Shown: positions 47,030 to 59,487, counted from the first letter of the stretch. The stretch is 64,000 bases of DNA from Persicaria tinctoria (GCA_037127255.1 JBANSL010000017.1:69068857-69132856), one strand, 5' to 3'. Notes: a model not told the origin generated them from the sequence alone. Numbers and translations: made by a program.

Positions 47030-47473
47030 GCCATGAGTAGCATTAGTTGTGAAGGGTGCTAGAAATGACATTAGGGTGTGTTTGGCTGGCTGTGCCAAAA
47101 TATAATTTTGTCACTAAAGGTGGGTGTCAAAACATAATTTTTGTCATTGAAGGCTTCGGAGGACAGAATATAAGTTAATATAAGTTTGTCACTAAAGGCT
47201 TGGGGTGACAAACTCAATTTTCGTCACAAAAGGCTTAGGGCGACAAAGAATAAATTTGTCATGCAAACCCTGGGGCGACAAAATAGTGTTCTTGTCACAA
47301 AAGGGTGTTTTGGGCGAGAAAATATTATTTCGTCGCCATACCTTTGGGCGACGGGCCTAAGGCGACGAAATGGTGACGAAACTTATTTTGTCATATTAGA
47401 CTTTGGGCGACGAAATTTTGACTTTGGGCGACGAACTGTTTTGTCACAAAAAGTCATTTTTCTTGTAGTGTTG

Positions 47474-47886
47474 TTTAGCGACGCTTAGCATCGTCTATGT
47501 TGTCCACAACGTTTAGGTTATTTGTTTGTTCGTATAGATTTGTTTGGTTGCCACTGTGTGTATTGCATTTTTTTATTTTAGATTGTATGTTTGACGCTCC
47601 TTTATCTGCCAACTTTTTCGATCACTCGATGAGTCGGGTCTGTCTGACCCTCCTTATATAAAAAATATATATATACTTGAACAATTATTCATTACACCCC
47701 CTTAATGCATGGTAATTTTCATAAAATCACATGTTAATTACGGAAAACCAGCCATAAATAAAGTTTTCTTTCAAAGAATCACCGACTATCCATTTTATGT
47801 GGCAAATTTGATAATAAAAGTAAAACTAGCACACTCTTCATAAATATTTTGATAAATATATATATTTCATATAGTTAGATCAATTT
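47474..47886. other. Intergenic
   Basis: AT-rich, with a short GC-richer patch near 47590-47650. No bounded feature. Confidence 0.45.
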
Positions 47887-47903
47887 GATAAGTAAGAGGC
47901 ACG

Positions 47904-48296
47904 GCCCTAGGGGAAGAATAATTGGGCTATACAAACCATTAATGTCTGAGGCACTAGCATTGAGAGAGGGAATTCTCAGGGCCCGTGAAATGAGAATATC
48001 CAGTCTCGTTATTGAAGGTGACTCGCTAATAGATCATCTAAGATCCAAAACGAAATGTCCCTGGGAAATAGAGCTAATTATGTATGGTATTAGCTCTCTC
48101 ATATCTGGGTTCTACGAAGTGTCGTTCTCCCACGTCCTTCGTAACGGTAACACTGTAGCAGATAAGGTTGCACACCTTGCTCTTGTTGCCCCCACCACCT
48201 CATTTCACAATGATCCAGGTCTTGTTGACCTTATTCGCAAGGATGCTATCGGGTATCTTTATGCTCCCGAATTCTTAACCAATAATAAAAAAAAAA
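47904..48296 (+). mobile_element. 5'-truncated LINE 3' end (RNase H domain) with 17 bp target duplication
   Basis: An exact duplication, gataagtaagaggcacg, flanks the insert (47887-47903 and 48297-48313). The body reads SEALALREGILRAREMRISS, VIEGDSL, WEIELIMYGIS, FSHVLRNGNTVADKVAHLAL and LVDLIRKDA. It ends in a poly(A) tail aataataaaaaaaaaa. The frame is intact and the duplication perfect, so this is the youngest of the LINE tails here. The open frame starting at 47885 begins in target DNA and is not a gene. Confidence 0.93.
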
Positions 48297-48313
48297 GATA
48301 AGTAAGAGGCACG

Positions 48314-50850
48314 CACTGCCGCACTTGACCATTTTTCGGCATTTTGTACACACAAAAGGGTTGCGGGGATTCTTTGAAATAAAATACTTAAAAGGATTGT
48401 TTTATATGATTTACAAATTTAAGAGTGATTTTATTAAAAATACCATATTTTAAGGGAGTTTTTTTTATATATAATTTACATCATATTTTCAAGAAGAAAA
48501 ATTAGCAAGATAGCTAAATATTCTTAAGAAAATTTTCAGTAAATTGCACAAAAATTTTGGATTGAGGTAAACGAAATACCTCGGTTGTTTATGTCGAGGT
48601 GATGATAATGTTTGCTCACTCAAATGGGCCACAGTGATTGTAACACCCCCTTTTTGATCCTAAGGGAATGTTACAGCGCCAGTGAATCCGCAGACTTTAA
48701 TGTCTTTGAATTCACTTGAGGCTTATAGGGACATGCAACCATGCTCCCATAAACAAGATGATAGTTTAAATACAATCAAATAGGCAGAAGTGAATAAAAT
48801 TTATTAGTTTAGAATATCTGACCATAATAACATAAAAATTCCAAAACTATAAAGTATGAATAAATTCCAAAATAGATGAAATTAAAGTAGCGGTGCGGAA
48901 ACTTTAAAGGTCCAAAACTTGTAATAAAATATTCAATAACTGATAGCCCGCTCTTCAACTCTCTCCTGCTCCGCTGTTTGCACTAGACCTGTGGAATATG
49001 GTCTGGTGTTTCGTGAGAACGAAGGACACCAGCCATCCAATAAATAGGATGGTTAGTACAATTAAGACTAGCAAATGATAAGGAAAATGTTCAGACTTTA
49101 ACCTTATAGTGACCATAAAACGGTATGTCGCAGGTTAAGGGAATGACACGAATATTTATAGTAGAAACTGAATGAAAATGATAAAAATTCACACATGACT
49201 CGGATGATCATATCGATCGATTATAAGATAAGAAATGGAATTATACTCGAGGCAGATAAGTATAATAACTGAAATGATCACCTATTTAACAGTCGATAAT
49301 AAAGATAACGATAATAATACTAATAATACGTGGTACCGATCGGGCCTTTAACAAGGACCACGACCTACATCAGATCGTTGTTTTATCATCCCGCAGAGAA
49401 TGCATTCCGGGATGGTGTTTCATGAAACCTTGTAAGGCGGTGGCTTAACGAACCACAACCTGCAAGTCAAACTTGCCAAAGGCATAAAGCCACTCGCATC
49501 ACGTGGTGCGCATTTTAACATATCACAACTAAGCATCACATGGTGCCTATCTTATCATATATAAACAATTTATACTAGTGATCATAATAACGACATTAAA
49601 TCAAACAGGGACAAGCATGGATAATTCAAAGGGTCTTACTATCACATGCCACTAGTTTGTATGAAAGAACAAGCAGAATATCATGCACTTTAGGAAGAAG
49701 AAAATGGACAACCTTTACTTATCTCGAGTTATAAACAAACAAATCACATTTAATACTATATTACTATAATTACTTTAATAATAATTGCCCATTAATTTAA
49801 CTCATGCCAATTTATGATTAAAAAGATAAATTACATCAAGCAGACGGGTGTGCAATTTATCGAAATTGGCAAGGAAATTGGCCACAGGGCCGCATTCGAC
49901 ACGGAAGAATTTAAAAGGCACAACAAAAGAATCACGAAACACGCAAAGGGCGTTTGAACGAAATCACTTGCCTTGACTTCCGATGATCAGCTGATGACAA
50001 CCAGGCGAGATTTTAGCACCTATCGAATCCAACGGAAAAAGGAAATTTAATATTGATATTTTAGAAAATTAACTTTACTTAACCCAATTTAAAATTGAAT
50101 TAATTCTATAAAGTTAAATATTATATACCAATATGAATTCCTTGGGGAGCGGGATCCGGCGTGAGTGCTTCGAGATTTCTTGGTGTCGCTGAAATGGGCA
50201 AGAATTGAATAATTTAAAAATATTGGCCACTTTACTTAATAATTAATTAATTAAGGGCAAAAAGCGGAAATTGTATAAAATAAGGGATACTTTTGTAATT
50301 AAATCAAAAGAGATTGAAAAATCCCGTTTGCTTCTTCTTGAACTCACTTACAGAGGACAAGGGGACGAACCCACGAAGGTCCTCGGCGGCGATGGAAGGC
50401 AGCGCTTGGGCGGCCTCGGCGCGGCGGTTGGAGACGGTGGTGGCGCCGGGCAGAAGTGGTGACGATGACGGTACAGCAGCGGCCCTCGGACAAGGATCGA
50501 AGGCGGTGCTCTTCCTCCGGCGTCGATGCGTGAGTGCAGCGACAAATTGGGGCGACTCGGGCGGCCTCGACCCTCTGTTCTCAGGCAAGGCGGTGCTGCA
50601 GTGGCTCGGGTGAGAGCAGTGGCAATGGTGGCCGGCGGTGGACAGCTACGGCTCCCGATTGCAGTGCCTCGGCGGCTGTTCACGGGGACCGTCGAGAGGA
50701 GTGGGAGAGGAGAATGAAGAGGATGCTTGTGTTGGTGTGGAGATCGACGGGGTCCTTCCCTCCATTTATACTACTGATGGGAAGAAGGATAGAGATCAAT
50801 CGGTTGGGTTTGAGGAGATCTCGGGCTGATTGGGGGTAAGCTCCTATGGA
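48314..50850. other. Unassigned repeat-like region with a GC-rich end
   Basis: It includes tgtaacaccccc at 48639, a common plant LTR start, but no matching second LTR is seen. The part from 48900 to 49560 (agaacgaaggacaccagcc, aatgcattccgggatgg, catcacatggtgcc) looks like the untranslated part of a retroelement. From 50300 to 50830 the DNA is GC-rich with long open frames in all phases, a composition effect. I find no supported gene. Confidence 0.35.
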
Positions 50851-51319
50851 GCTATCCGAACGTAGAGGATAGAGCTTTTAGAAGAAAGAAAAAAGAAAAA
50901 AAGGTAAAAGAAAAGGAAGAATCCACTCTTCCTTCTTGTTTTTTTTACCGTAGTCTTCTCAAGGTAAGTGGGACACCTCCTTCTGGGCTCACTTTGTGGG
51001 CTGGAATCCAAATACCCTAATTTGGGTAGTGCGTGGTCATTGTTGATCAAGTAGCCGGTAGTGCGTGGTCATTGGCTCATTGCTACTAGTCTACGCCTAA
51101 AATTTAGGATACAATAGAATAGAATAGGCAAAATCTAACCCGATTCGAGAAACTCAATCCGAACAATTCAGAAATCTTATCAAAATCCATGATAAGATTT
51201 TCAATTCAGGTTAATCTGAATGTACCCGATTGTTGCGATAATATGATACAAACCTAAATCAAACCTGAAATAAATTTCAAAATATATATATATCAAATCT
51301 TGACCCCCAGACCCCGATT

Positions 51320-51438
51320 GTTGTTATGGGTCTCTTGGAAATACTCTCTCGACCTGTTCGGACTATGAGTGTGTACATCCTGACTCCCAGACCCCGCTTT
51401 ATTACGGGATTTACTGGGTAGTTGTTATTGTTGTTGTT
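51320..51438 (+). mobile_element. Au-type SINE, 3' half
   Basis: The segment has gggtctcttggaaat, gtgtacatcctgactcccag, accccgctttattacgggat and ttactgggta, then a (ttg)n-rich tail. This order is characteristic of the angiosperm Au SINE. The tRNA-related 5' half is not recognisable. A partial second cccagaccccg unit just upstream (51306-51316) suggests a rearrangement or two overlapping copies. Confidence 0.75.
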
Positions 51439-52325
51439 TATACCAAATCTTCTCTTTTGAAAATTAAATGGCTTGGTTTGGTCGGTCAACTTGTAAATAT
51501 GAAAACGATGATAAACATGTATAAATAAAACTCTTAAAAGTCATTAAGAGAAAAAGTCATTAAGAGAATTTAGGGTCAAGGATATAGTTTTTGTGGTCAA
51601 ATTATAACACCTTATTATAGTGTTTATTTTATCAATTTTTTAACCCATCCTATAAGGTATAGAATTGATGCCTTTTAAACATTTTTTTTATTAAATGCTT
51701 TATTTGGAGAAAATATTTCCCGATTAATTTTTTTAATTTACGTCGTCCTTAGAGCATCCACATCAGGAGATTTTAAAGGGAATAAAATCTGAAAAAGTAG
51801 TAAAGAGGTGAGAAATACATTAAAACCCCATGAGAGAGTTTCCATCTTCCAAACTTTATTGCATGCTTTTACATGTTCGGTAGTGGGAGTCCAATTTTTT
51901 TTACACGTTAAATATAAAAACAAAGAGAGACATATGGTAGGTTGTGACACTTGTCACACATGCAAGATAAAATTAAATGCTTGTATACTTTTATATTCAT
52001 TATAGCTAGTTTTTAGTAATTAAATGGAAGAAATAAAAAATAATCTTTTTATTCAGATTCATAATTTATTTTAAGCTATTAATAGACATCAATATTGTAT
52101 ATGTTGAACAAAATATAATACATACATAAATAGATAATAGTTGGTGAAAAGTAAATTAAGAAACTCTAGAAACCTATATGGATGTGGATGAAAAAGTAAG
52201 TTAGGGTTTTTAAGGAGAGATAAAGTGATAAAGTGATATTAAGAAACTCTAGAAACCCGCACTGATGCGAATGGTCTAAAGAGATGAGTTAATTAAAACT
52301 GTTTTTTTAATACAAGGAAAGAAAT
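51439..52325. other. Intergenic AT-rich DNA
   Basis: The words taagaaactctagaaacc and gatgtggatg/gatgcgaatg occur at about 52158 and 52238 and again, inverted, near 51750, suggesting a small MITE of about 530 bp (51750-52275). The ends are imprecise. Confidence 0.35.
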
Positions 52326-52329
52326 TAAT

Positions 52330-52770
52330 ACGAAGCTATCCTAGCGGAGAAAGCGGCATCTTAGAGCCTCCTTCCGGACGAGATCCTGAAGTACTGGATC
52401 AGAGAGCAGAACATCGTCAGCAGAGATGTTGTAAGCCAGGTGCGCGACCCTATCAGCTACAACATTGGATTACCTGAAAATATGACGAATGGAAAAAGAG
52501 TCAAACATATAACTGATCAAACGAATATCCTATAGAACAAGTTCAATGTTCCACGGGCAAGCCCAAATCCTAATCAGAGCATTGACTACTTATAGATTAT
52601 CACCCTCAACTAGGAGATGTCTAATCCCCAACTCCCGAACACTTAAAACCCCGTTATGAAGGGTCAGTGCTTCAAAAAACACAGAAGAAGTGTTATTGCA
52701 ACGGCCCGAGTCGGCCGCCACCACTGTTGCCCCAACGTTTCTAATTATGAAGTCGTATGAAGCCTCCCCA
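52330..52770 (-). pseudogene. LINE RNase H remnant, - strand
   Basis: On the - strand it reads GEASYDFIIRNVGATVVAA, then FFEALTLHNGVLSVRELG, HLLVEGDNL, ALIRIWACPWNIELVL, SNVVADRVAHLA, and LQDLVRKEALRCRFL. These are RNase H motifs of the same LINE superfamily as the copy at 47904. Stops interrupt it. A T-run at about 52303-52309 on the + strand could be the tail, with no clear target duplication. Confidence 0.78.
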
Positions 52771-53260
52771 AACGACTGTAAAAAACTGTTATTTTATTTA
52801 CTTTGACACCGTATAAAACCGGAATTATGACTTTTTAAAACAAACTCGAATCTTTCTTCTGGCAATCTGGCATTAAAAAAAAGGGCAAGAGTATTTTTTT
52901 AAGGAAGTCAAATTTATGGATGATTTTTGTGAAAACTGTGAATTTACGGGTGGTGTGTGAAATTTATCCAAAGTGATTTTAATGTTTCAAACTTTCAAAG
53001 TACAAAGAAATGAAGTTGACGAACAAAAATGGAATTTGTTGACCCTTGGCTTTCCCTCCAAGCCATTGAATTTCCCATTTTCTTGCCGCAGATCCTCTCT
53101 CAAATCCCGACTTTGGAAATCTATCTTCGCCGATTTCGTGTAGCTGGATAATCAGAGGTTTCAATTTGATTATCTTGTGCTAGGGTTTCATATTCGTTGC
53201 TCCTTCCCGTTTGATCCCTTTGTTCTCTAATCTTTTTCCTTGATTTGAGCTTCTACTTCC

Positions 53261-56200
53261 ATGGATACTACCGGTGCTCGCGCTCGAACGCTCGCTCAAA
53301 CAGAGATTGACTGGGATAAGTATGCGATCCTCTTTTCTTTTGATGTAATTATCATTTTTCGATTCAGTTAAATCCGTCTAATTGCTGAAATTGCCTTTGA
53401 GTTCTTGCAATTGCTCGAGTTTGTAGCTGGTTATAGCAATCGATTTCTGTTTGTTCTGTTGCATGATGAAGCAGCTTCTGTTGCTCGCCTAATCTCAATT
53501 CTCAAGTATGTTTACAGATTGGCATTTAGCGATTTTTTTTTTCCAATTTCAATTTTGGACATTGTTGAGACATCATGAACAACACTTAGCACAGATTCAG
53601 CTTATTGCCTTTGCTTGACACTTTGCACTATCTACATTCAGTATTCAAAATTTTGGCATGCCTCTTTATTATTCACTCCCATCCACCTCAAATAGCTGAT
53701 ACTAATAGATATATGAATTATGAACTGAACACAATGAATTTATCTAATTTTAATCTTCCTGCATAATATGGTACATTTCAAGAATTGAATTCTCATGAAT
53801 ATGGAAGTTCTTGAATAATTACTGGTACTTTATCATCCATTCGCCATGTGACTCATGTCCCATAGCTATGTTATGTTCTTCAATAGGCCATTGTTTGTCA
53901 CTCACAGTACTTAATACAGTATACATCATTCAGAACTCCTGAGAATTCCAGCTCAAAATCTGTATGCAATTACGGGATTTCAAACTTTTTATCTTCATGT
54001 CTGCCTCATTTTCCCTTCTCTTTCCACTGAACTTTATTCATTGCAGTTTTTTTGGCTTATATAAATGTTTTGGTTTGGCCCCGAGACAATTTCGTAGCAC
54101 TCCTGAATCATTATCTTGATGCAAGGGGGAGATGCGGACAGGTTGTTTGCGCACCATTTGCTTGATCCAACTCCTGTTCTCATTTCTTTCTTTTTTATTA
54201 TCTTAAAAAGGAGCAATTCCTGATTCTCCTGAATCCTGGATCAATTTTCTGAGGAAATAAACTATTTGACTTTTTAGTGTGATTTATGGCATTGACAAGA
54301 GAATAATTGCATATGCCACTTAGAACTAGACCATTTATTGTTGCTCGTGTAAAGTATATATAAACACTGATGATTTGAGGTATAAGGGGTTCAACATTTT
54401 TGGTTGTGCGATGTATGCATAATCAATATCTTTCCCCCACTTATGCTCATGCTATGAAGCATGATAAGGTATATAACCAATTCTTTCTGCAATTTTATTC
54501 CCGGGTTTTGCAGCCATTGCAGTTTCCTGATCTTATGTTCTCATTTTTATCGCATCTTGCAGGCTTGATAAGGCTAAGTTCTATGGGGTGGGAGCTGGTC
54601 TGTTTTCTGGGATCACTGTGGCACTCTACCCGGTATCTGTTACAAAGACAAGGCTACAGGTTGCTTCAAAGAACATTGCTGAGCAAAATGCATTTTCAGT
54701 TATTAGAAGCATACTGAAAGCTGATGGAATACCTGGCTTATACCGGGGTTTTGGGACTGTAATAGTTGGTGCAATTCCTTCCAGGATCATTTTTATGACC
54801 ACTTTGGAGACCACAAAAGTAGCTGCTCGAGGGATGATTGAGCCTATTAAATTGTCTGAAGCCTCAAAAGTAGCTATTGCTAATGGAGTTGCTGGCATGA
54901 TGGCATCACTCTCTGCACAGGCAGTCTTTGTTCCCGTTGATGTGGTATGAGTTTTATTTTTCCAAGTAGAGCCTGCACAAGTGCACGTTTTGGATATGTT
55001 TTAGGATCTTATGGTTCCATAGGTTTTGGTCAATATACTTCTTTATTGCCTTGTATGACATAACATAAATAATCTATGTTTGTAAACCGAATGGATCTAA
55101 TTCAGAAGCAAAACCAGTCCATATGGTTTGTAAACTGAATCGATCTTAATTCAGAAGCAAAACCATTCAATATGGAATTAGCATTTTGGAGCCAGATCCT
55201 TTCACTTGAATTTGCTTAAATAATATTGTAGAACCTAATCCAAGTTCAAACCTTTTGATTTCTCTTTTATGTATCAATTCCCTTGAAACTGTATAGTGCA
55301 ATATAATCTGAAAATTAGTTGATTGGAAGTCAGAAAGTTGATTTACATTAATGCTGTTTCTGCTGTTTGATCAATTTTACACCAAAGAAATATATTTCTA
55401 TCTGCTTCAAATATAGTAAACCAGTCCATTTGTACCTGCAGAAGTTATATACTACGTATCTTATAATTTTGAACTTGGTTATTTGATTCATTTGCTTATG
55501 TACGTGTCTATGTGGTGCTTGAGCTCTAACGCGTGGGGTTTTCTTTTCCTACTACTACAGATCAGCCAGAAATTAATGGTTCAAGGATATTCTGGTCATG
55601 CAACATATAATGGTGGCCTAGATGTTGTAAGAAAGGTCTTAAAAGCAGATGGGCTTCGAGGGTTATACAGAGGGTTTGGACTATCAGTGATGACATATGC
55701 TCCAAGTAGTGCTGTCTGGTGGGCAACTTATGGTTCAAGCCAGCGTCAATTTTGGAGGTAAGATACGAACATGGCATTCTTATCATGTTGGCATGTAAAT
55801 TTGGTATAGAATACATGTTCATGCTTCATTTTAATACTGGATATTTAGAGCTGATATAATGAACTTGCTGCTCATTCTGATTTAGGTCTCAGGTTATCTT
55901 TTTATCTGGCTAAGGAGTTTGTTACCTATTTGGATGCAACCTTAGCAGAAGAGCATATTTTAAGATGCCCATTAATTTTGAAAAAAAAATATTAATCTTG
56001 TTTTGGCAATGTTACCTTAAATGCCTTCCCCTTTCCTGAAAATTGTTTCAGGCTGCTAAGCAGTGGGAATGATCATGAAAGGGCAGATCCAAGTCAGTGG
56101 ACAATTGTGGGTGTTCAAGCGGCTGGTGGTTTCATTTCTGGTCTCACAGCTGCTTGTGTTACAAATCCTCTCGACACCATCAAAACTCGCTTGCAGGTGA

Positions 56201-57436
56201 TAGTTCCAATGCTCTATATTCACAGAATTAATCATCCTTGAATAAAAATTTTCAATTCTTTGCTTTTCCCCTTGTGAAAGAGTTGGGTACAGTGTGACAA
56301 TAGAACAATATTCTTTTCTTGGCATTTAAGTACCAAGGAGAGGCCTTGGCATGCTGCATTTGGATTTGGCATTTGGCAGAACTGTTTATAAACCACTCCG
56401 ATCTTCATTCAAGTTCCTGATATTCAGTCAAGGTCAAATCAATTATGGAATTACTAATGACATTTTCTAGAGTTGAATGGAAATGGAAATTTTGGAACTT
56501 GAAACATTTCATATTTTTAGATGAATTTATTCAGCTTCCCCATTTATATTCCTTTTGAACTGAAAAAAAATCTCTTACACCTCTAAGCACCATTTGATCC
56601 AAGTCATCCAACAAAACAGACTAATCTTCAGCCTGGATTGTTTCAAAGGGTCTCTCCTTGTAACTTTGCCAAAGAAAGGGTCTCAGGATCCTAATCTAAG
56701 CACAACACAGCAGACTGCCATGCTATTTTTGAAAGATGTTACCATTTCAAGTGAAATCCTTTTTTGGTGCTTTTTTGATGTACCAGGTGATTGGGCATGA
56801 GAAGAAACATGGTGCAGTTCAAGTGGTAAAAGACTTGGTTGCCAAAGAAGGTTGGAGAGGCTTTTACAGAGGCATTGGGCCAAGATGTTTCAGTATGTCG
56901 GCATGGGGAACTTCTATGATATTGTCTTATGAATATTTGAGTATGTTTCCTGCACCCTCTCCGTCTATTTCATAATTTTGTTACAATGATTAATCCTACC
57001 GTCATCAATTTGTTTAAACAGTTTAAGAAGACGAATATGCATAATATGAAGCCATTTTAGTGTTGTCAAATAGTGAACCAATCCGCTTAACCCAAAAAAT
57101 TATAATTAGGGTAGACTTGTACCCACCAGACCTGACAATCTTAAGATCAGGATCGAGCATATCATGACCTATACTATAACTTGAAGCTACCATATCCATA
57201 AACTATCCGAACATAAAGCTAGCTAATCTGAACGGATTGTGCATCATACGTGAGAGGTATAATCATAATTGAGCTGCTATTTCACTAAAAGATTTAGAAT
57301 TGTAGAAACTGAGAGTGTATCAATATTATTATCATCTGTTTCCTTCCGCTTTTGGTTTCTAGATTATATTCTAATTTTTACTTCCTGATGTTTTGTTCTG
57401 GTTTTGTATATAGAACGCCTGTGTGCAAAGGAGTAG
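53261..57436 (+). CDS. Mitochondrial carrier family protein, SLC25A44-like
   Basis: Six exons, 53261-53319, 54563-54944, 55561-55757, 56052-56196, 56787-56940 and 57414-57436, join to 320 codons including the stop (319 aa), with all phases matching. Three carrier repeats are present, each with a Px(D/E)xx(K/R)-type motif: YPVSVTKTRLQ, VPVDVISQKLM and NPLDTIKTRLQ. Each is followed by a G-L-Y-R-G or G-F-Y-R-G helix motif (PGLYRGFG, RGLYRGFG, RGFYRGIG). The segments VMTYAPSSAVWWATYGSSQR and SMSAWGTSMILSYEYL are typical of the SLC25A44 group, whose animal member imports branched-chain amino acids into mitochondria. The plant substrate is not established here. The protein should span the inner mitochondrial membrane six times. 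The first motif lacks the acidic residue (S at that place), which is seen in this subgroup. The start is the first ATG of the frame, after an in-frame leader with no ATG. A broken duplicate lies downstream at 63395. Confidence 0.93.
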
Positions 57437-58744
57437 ATTGATTGAACTCATTCAACAACATCTAGACCCAGTTTCAGTCACATATACGAGGATTCATATC
57501 GTCTTCTACCTGGATATGCATACTAACGTTGAACTGAGTTTTGGCAAATTGCCGACTACCTGTAAGGTCTGATCTAAACTCATCTGTACATCATTTGTTT
57601 GGGACTATACCATAGAAACATAAAATGAATACTCTCATCCCAAAGAGATAAGATTCATTGGATTGGTTGATTCTTAGGAACAAATGTGCTTTGCTATGAA
57701 TGAAATGTATCATAGTGCTTCACTTGGGGTTGTTCAGTCGTCACCCTTTTAATGTTTTGAATTCAAGTACACATTTGATATTCATGAATAAATTTGTAAT
57801 ACACTCTGTCCTATTTCTTTTTTATTTATATTTATTTTGTGTTGATTTGGAGAGGCGACGATGAAACAGCGAATCAGTTAGGTATGTTTAGTTTCTCCCT
57901 GAATTTTATTAATGTGGTTTTAGTTTGGTCCTACAAATTTTGTAATTACTGCCAAAATTGGCAAATGTATGCTCTTCAGCTATTGTATGGTAAGCAACTA
58001 AGCATTCATTTGTAATATCATATAACCTACTAGTTAGTTACAAAACATTGTTATTACCTTAGGAGTGCTGTTTATCTTATAAACAACAAATGTTACTTTG
58101 AACTGAAATGGAGAACTGACCCTTCCAAACTTACTGTGGTTGCCATTGCTGCTGATTACCTGGTTCTTCTGCTGCAACCTGTGTTGGGGAAGGATAATCG
58201 AGGTACAGTTTAGTGTTTGCTCAATCGCGGGCAAGGGATTGACAGCTTGTTGCAATCTTCCATTGGCTGACCTGAGACGAGGAACGCATTTCCTCGCCTG
58301 GTTAAGAGTGTCGCCTTCATGTGGAGTCCCCGTAAAGCTCTATCATTTCTACTTTGTATCAAAGGAAAAATAAGGTGCCTGTCTCTCTCTTTTTTTATAA
58401 TGGGTAGGGAAGTTTTTTAATGCATTTGAGTAGAATCAACACTTGTTAATTCACTACACAAGTATGAGACCTTCACACCATGAGTTCATGCTAGACTCTT
58501 TAACACATTTTAAACTTGATGAGATGTCTTTGTTGTAATCTTATATATAACATAATTTCATTGCTCATACTGTGATTTGTGAATATCTATTAGATGAATG
58601 GATCAAAAGAACACCCCATCCTAGCTTTATTTGTATCTCATGATGAACTTCTCATAAATTGGCATCCAACAATACAAAACTTCCCTTTGCCAACCCTATC
58701 TTGTCGAATATGGGCCTGTATTATTAAGATTAGGCAGTATTTGG
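57437..58744. other. 3' flank of the carrier gene and intergenic DNA
   Basis: The first few hundred bases are the presumed 3' UTR. A 58140-58370 stretch has slightly higher GC and short frames but no recognisable domain. No gene called. Confidence 0.45.
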
Positions 58745-59135
58745 TAGGGTTGTTATTCGAGCTGTATGAGCCGAGTATTGCTTGTTCATATTCAGTTTAT
58801 GTAGGATACAAATGAGCTTGAGCCAAGCCTAAATTTTGGCTCGAGCTTAAAAATGTGCTCACACTAGGCTCATTTAAGAAATGAACGAGCTCGAGCCGAG
58901 CTTTTTTCGAGCTTTAAGTAGTTTTACTTGCTCATTATACATTAACTTAATGGAAATTTTAGAAATTTCATAAAATTCAAGCTATTTGAGTTTAATTCAA
59001 ACGAGCTGAGCTTTAGACCGAGCTTTAAAAGATGCTCATACTCTGCTCGTTTAGAAAATGAACGAGATCGAGTCGAGTTTTTATCTAGCAAGTACGAGTG
59101 GAATTCAAGCTACTTGTGTTCACATAACATCGCTA
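58745..59135. mobile_element. hAT-type MITE, family member C, 391 bp, perfect 8 bp TSD
   Basis: A perfect duplication gtatttgg flanks it (58737-58744 and 59136-59143). It starts tagggttgttattcgagc and ends cacataacatcgcta. The interior has many gagctcgag, gagccgagc and cgagctttaa words, matching copies A and B. It lies about 350 bases upstream of the PPR start codon. Confidence 0.88.
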
Positions 59136-59487
59136 GTATTTGGGCTGAATAGATTCTTATTGGGCTGAAAAGCCCAATATATTAGATGAGCTCGGTTGCA
59201 CTGACCTAGGTCACATTATCCACTGGAGCCTGTAGACTACCGGAGTTTACTTCCCGGAGCTCCAACTCACTCTCCCGCCATATTCTCTCGGCTGCCGGAC
59301 GACTCCTCCGCGATCGCTGCAGTCGCGATTAACGCGATTAACTACGACGAGTGATTGCTCCGCTCATTCCTCCTTCTCTGTTCTTGAGTTGTATCTGTTT
59401 GTGCTGATCGATCGATCCCTTGCTGTTTGGCTTAGAGACGGCGCTCAAAGGACACGAATCAAGTGTGCTGTTTCCACTTTCCTATGG

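Larger units (their letters stand above)
42586..47470 (+). mobile_element. Pack-type CACTA (En/Spm) transposon carrying host gene fragments, 4885 bp
   Basis: The ends are the exact 13-base inverted repeats cactacaagaaaa and ttttcttgtagtg, flanked by the 3-bp target duplication ttg (42583-42585 and 47471-47473). Subterminal regions hold many copies of ttgtcgccc on the left and gggcgacaaa or gggcgacgaaa on the right, the binding-site-like repeats of CACTA elements. There is no transposase. The interior carries exon-intron pieces of beta-tubulin, ribosomal protein P2, ascorbate peroxidase and a CHD1-type remodeller, an unidentified exon and a tRNA-Pro-like gene, all on the + strand. Pieces retain introns, so capture was at DNA level. 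Confidence 0.93.

Noticed and set aside
47885..48301. A 138-codon frame that could be annotated as an RNase H host gene
   Set aside because: It lies within a LINE tail bounded by a 17-bp target duplication and poly(A), and its start is in target DNA.
50271..50839. Cluster of GC-rich open frames in several phases
   Set aside because: No frame shows codon bias or a known domain, and the frames overlap on opposite strands, as expected from composition alone.
59389..59487. Upstream extension of the PPR frame
   Set aside because: It begins at TTG with no ATG; the first ATG is at 59488.
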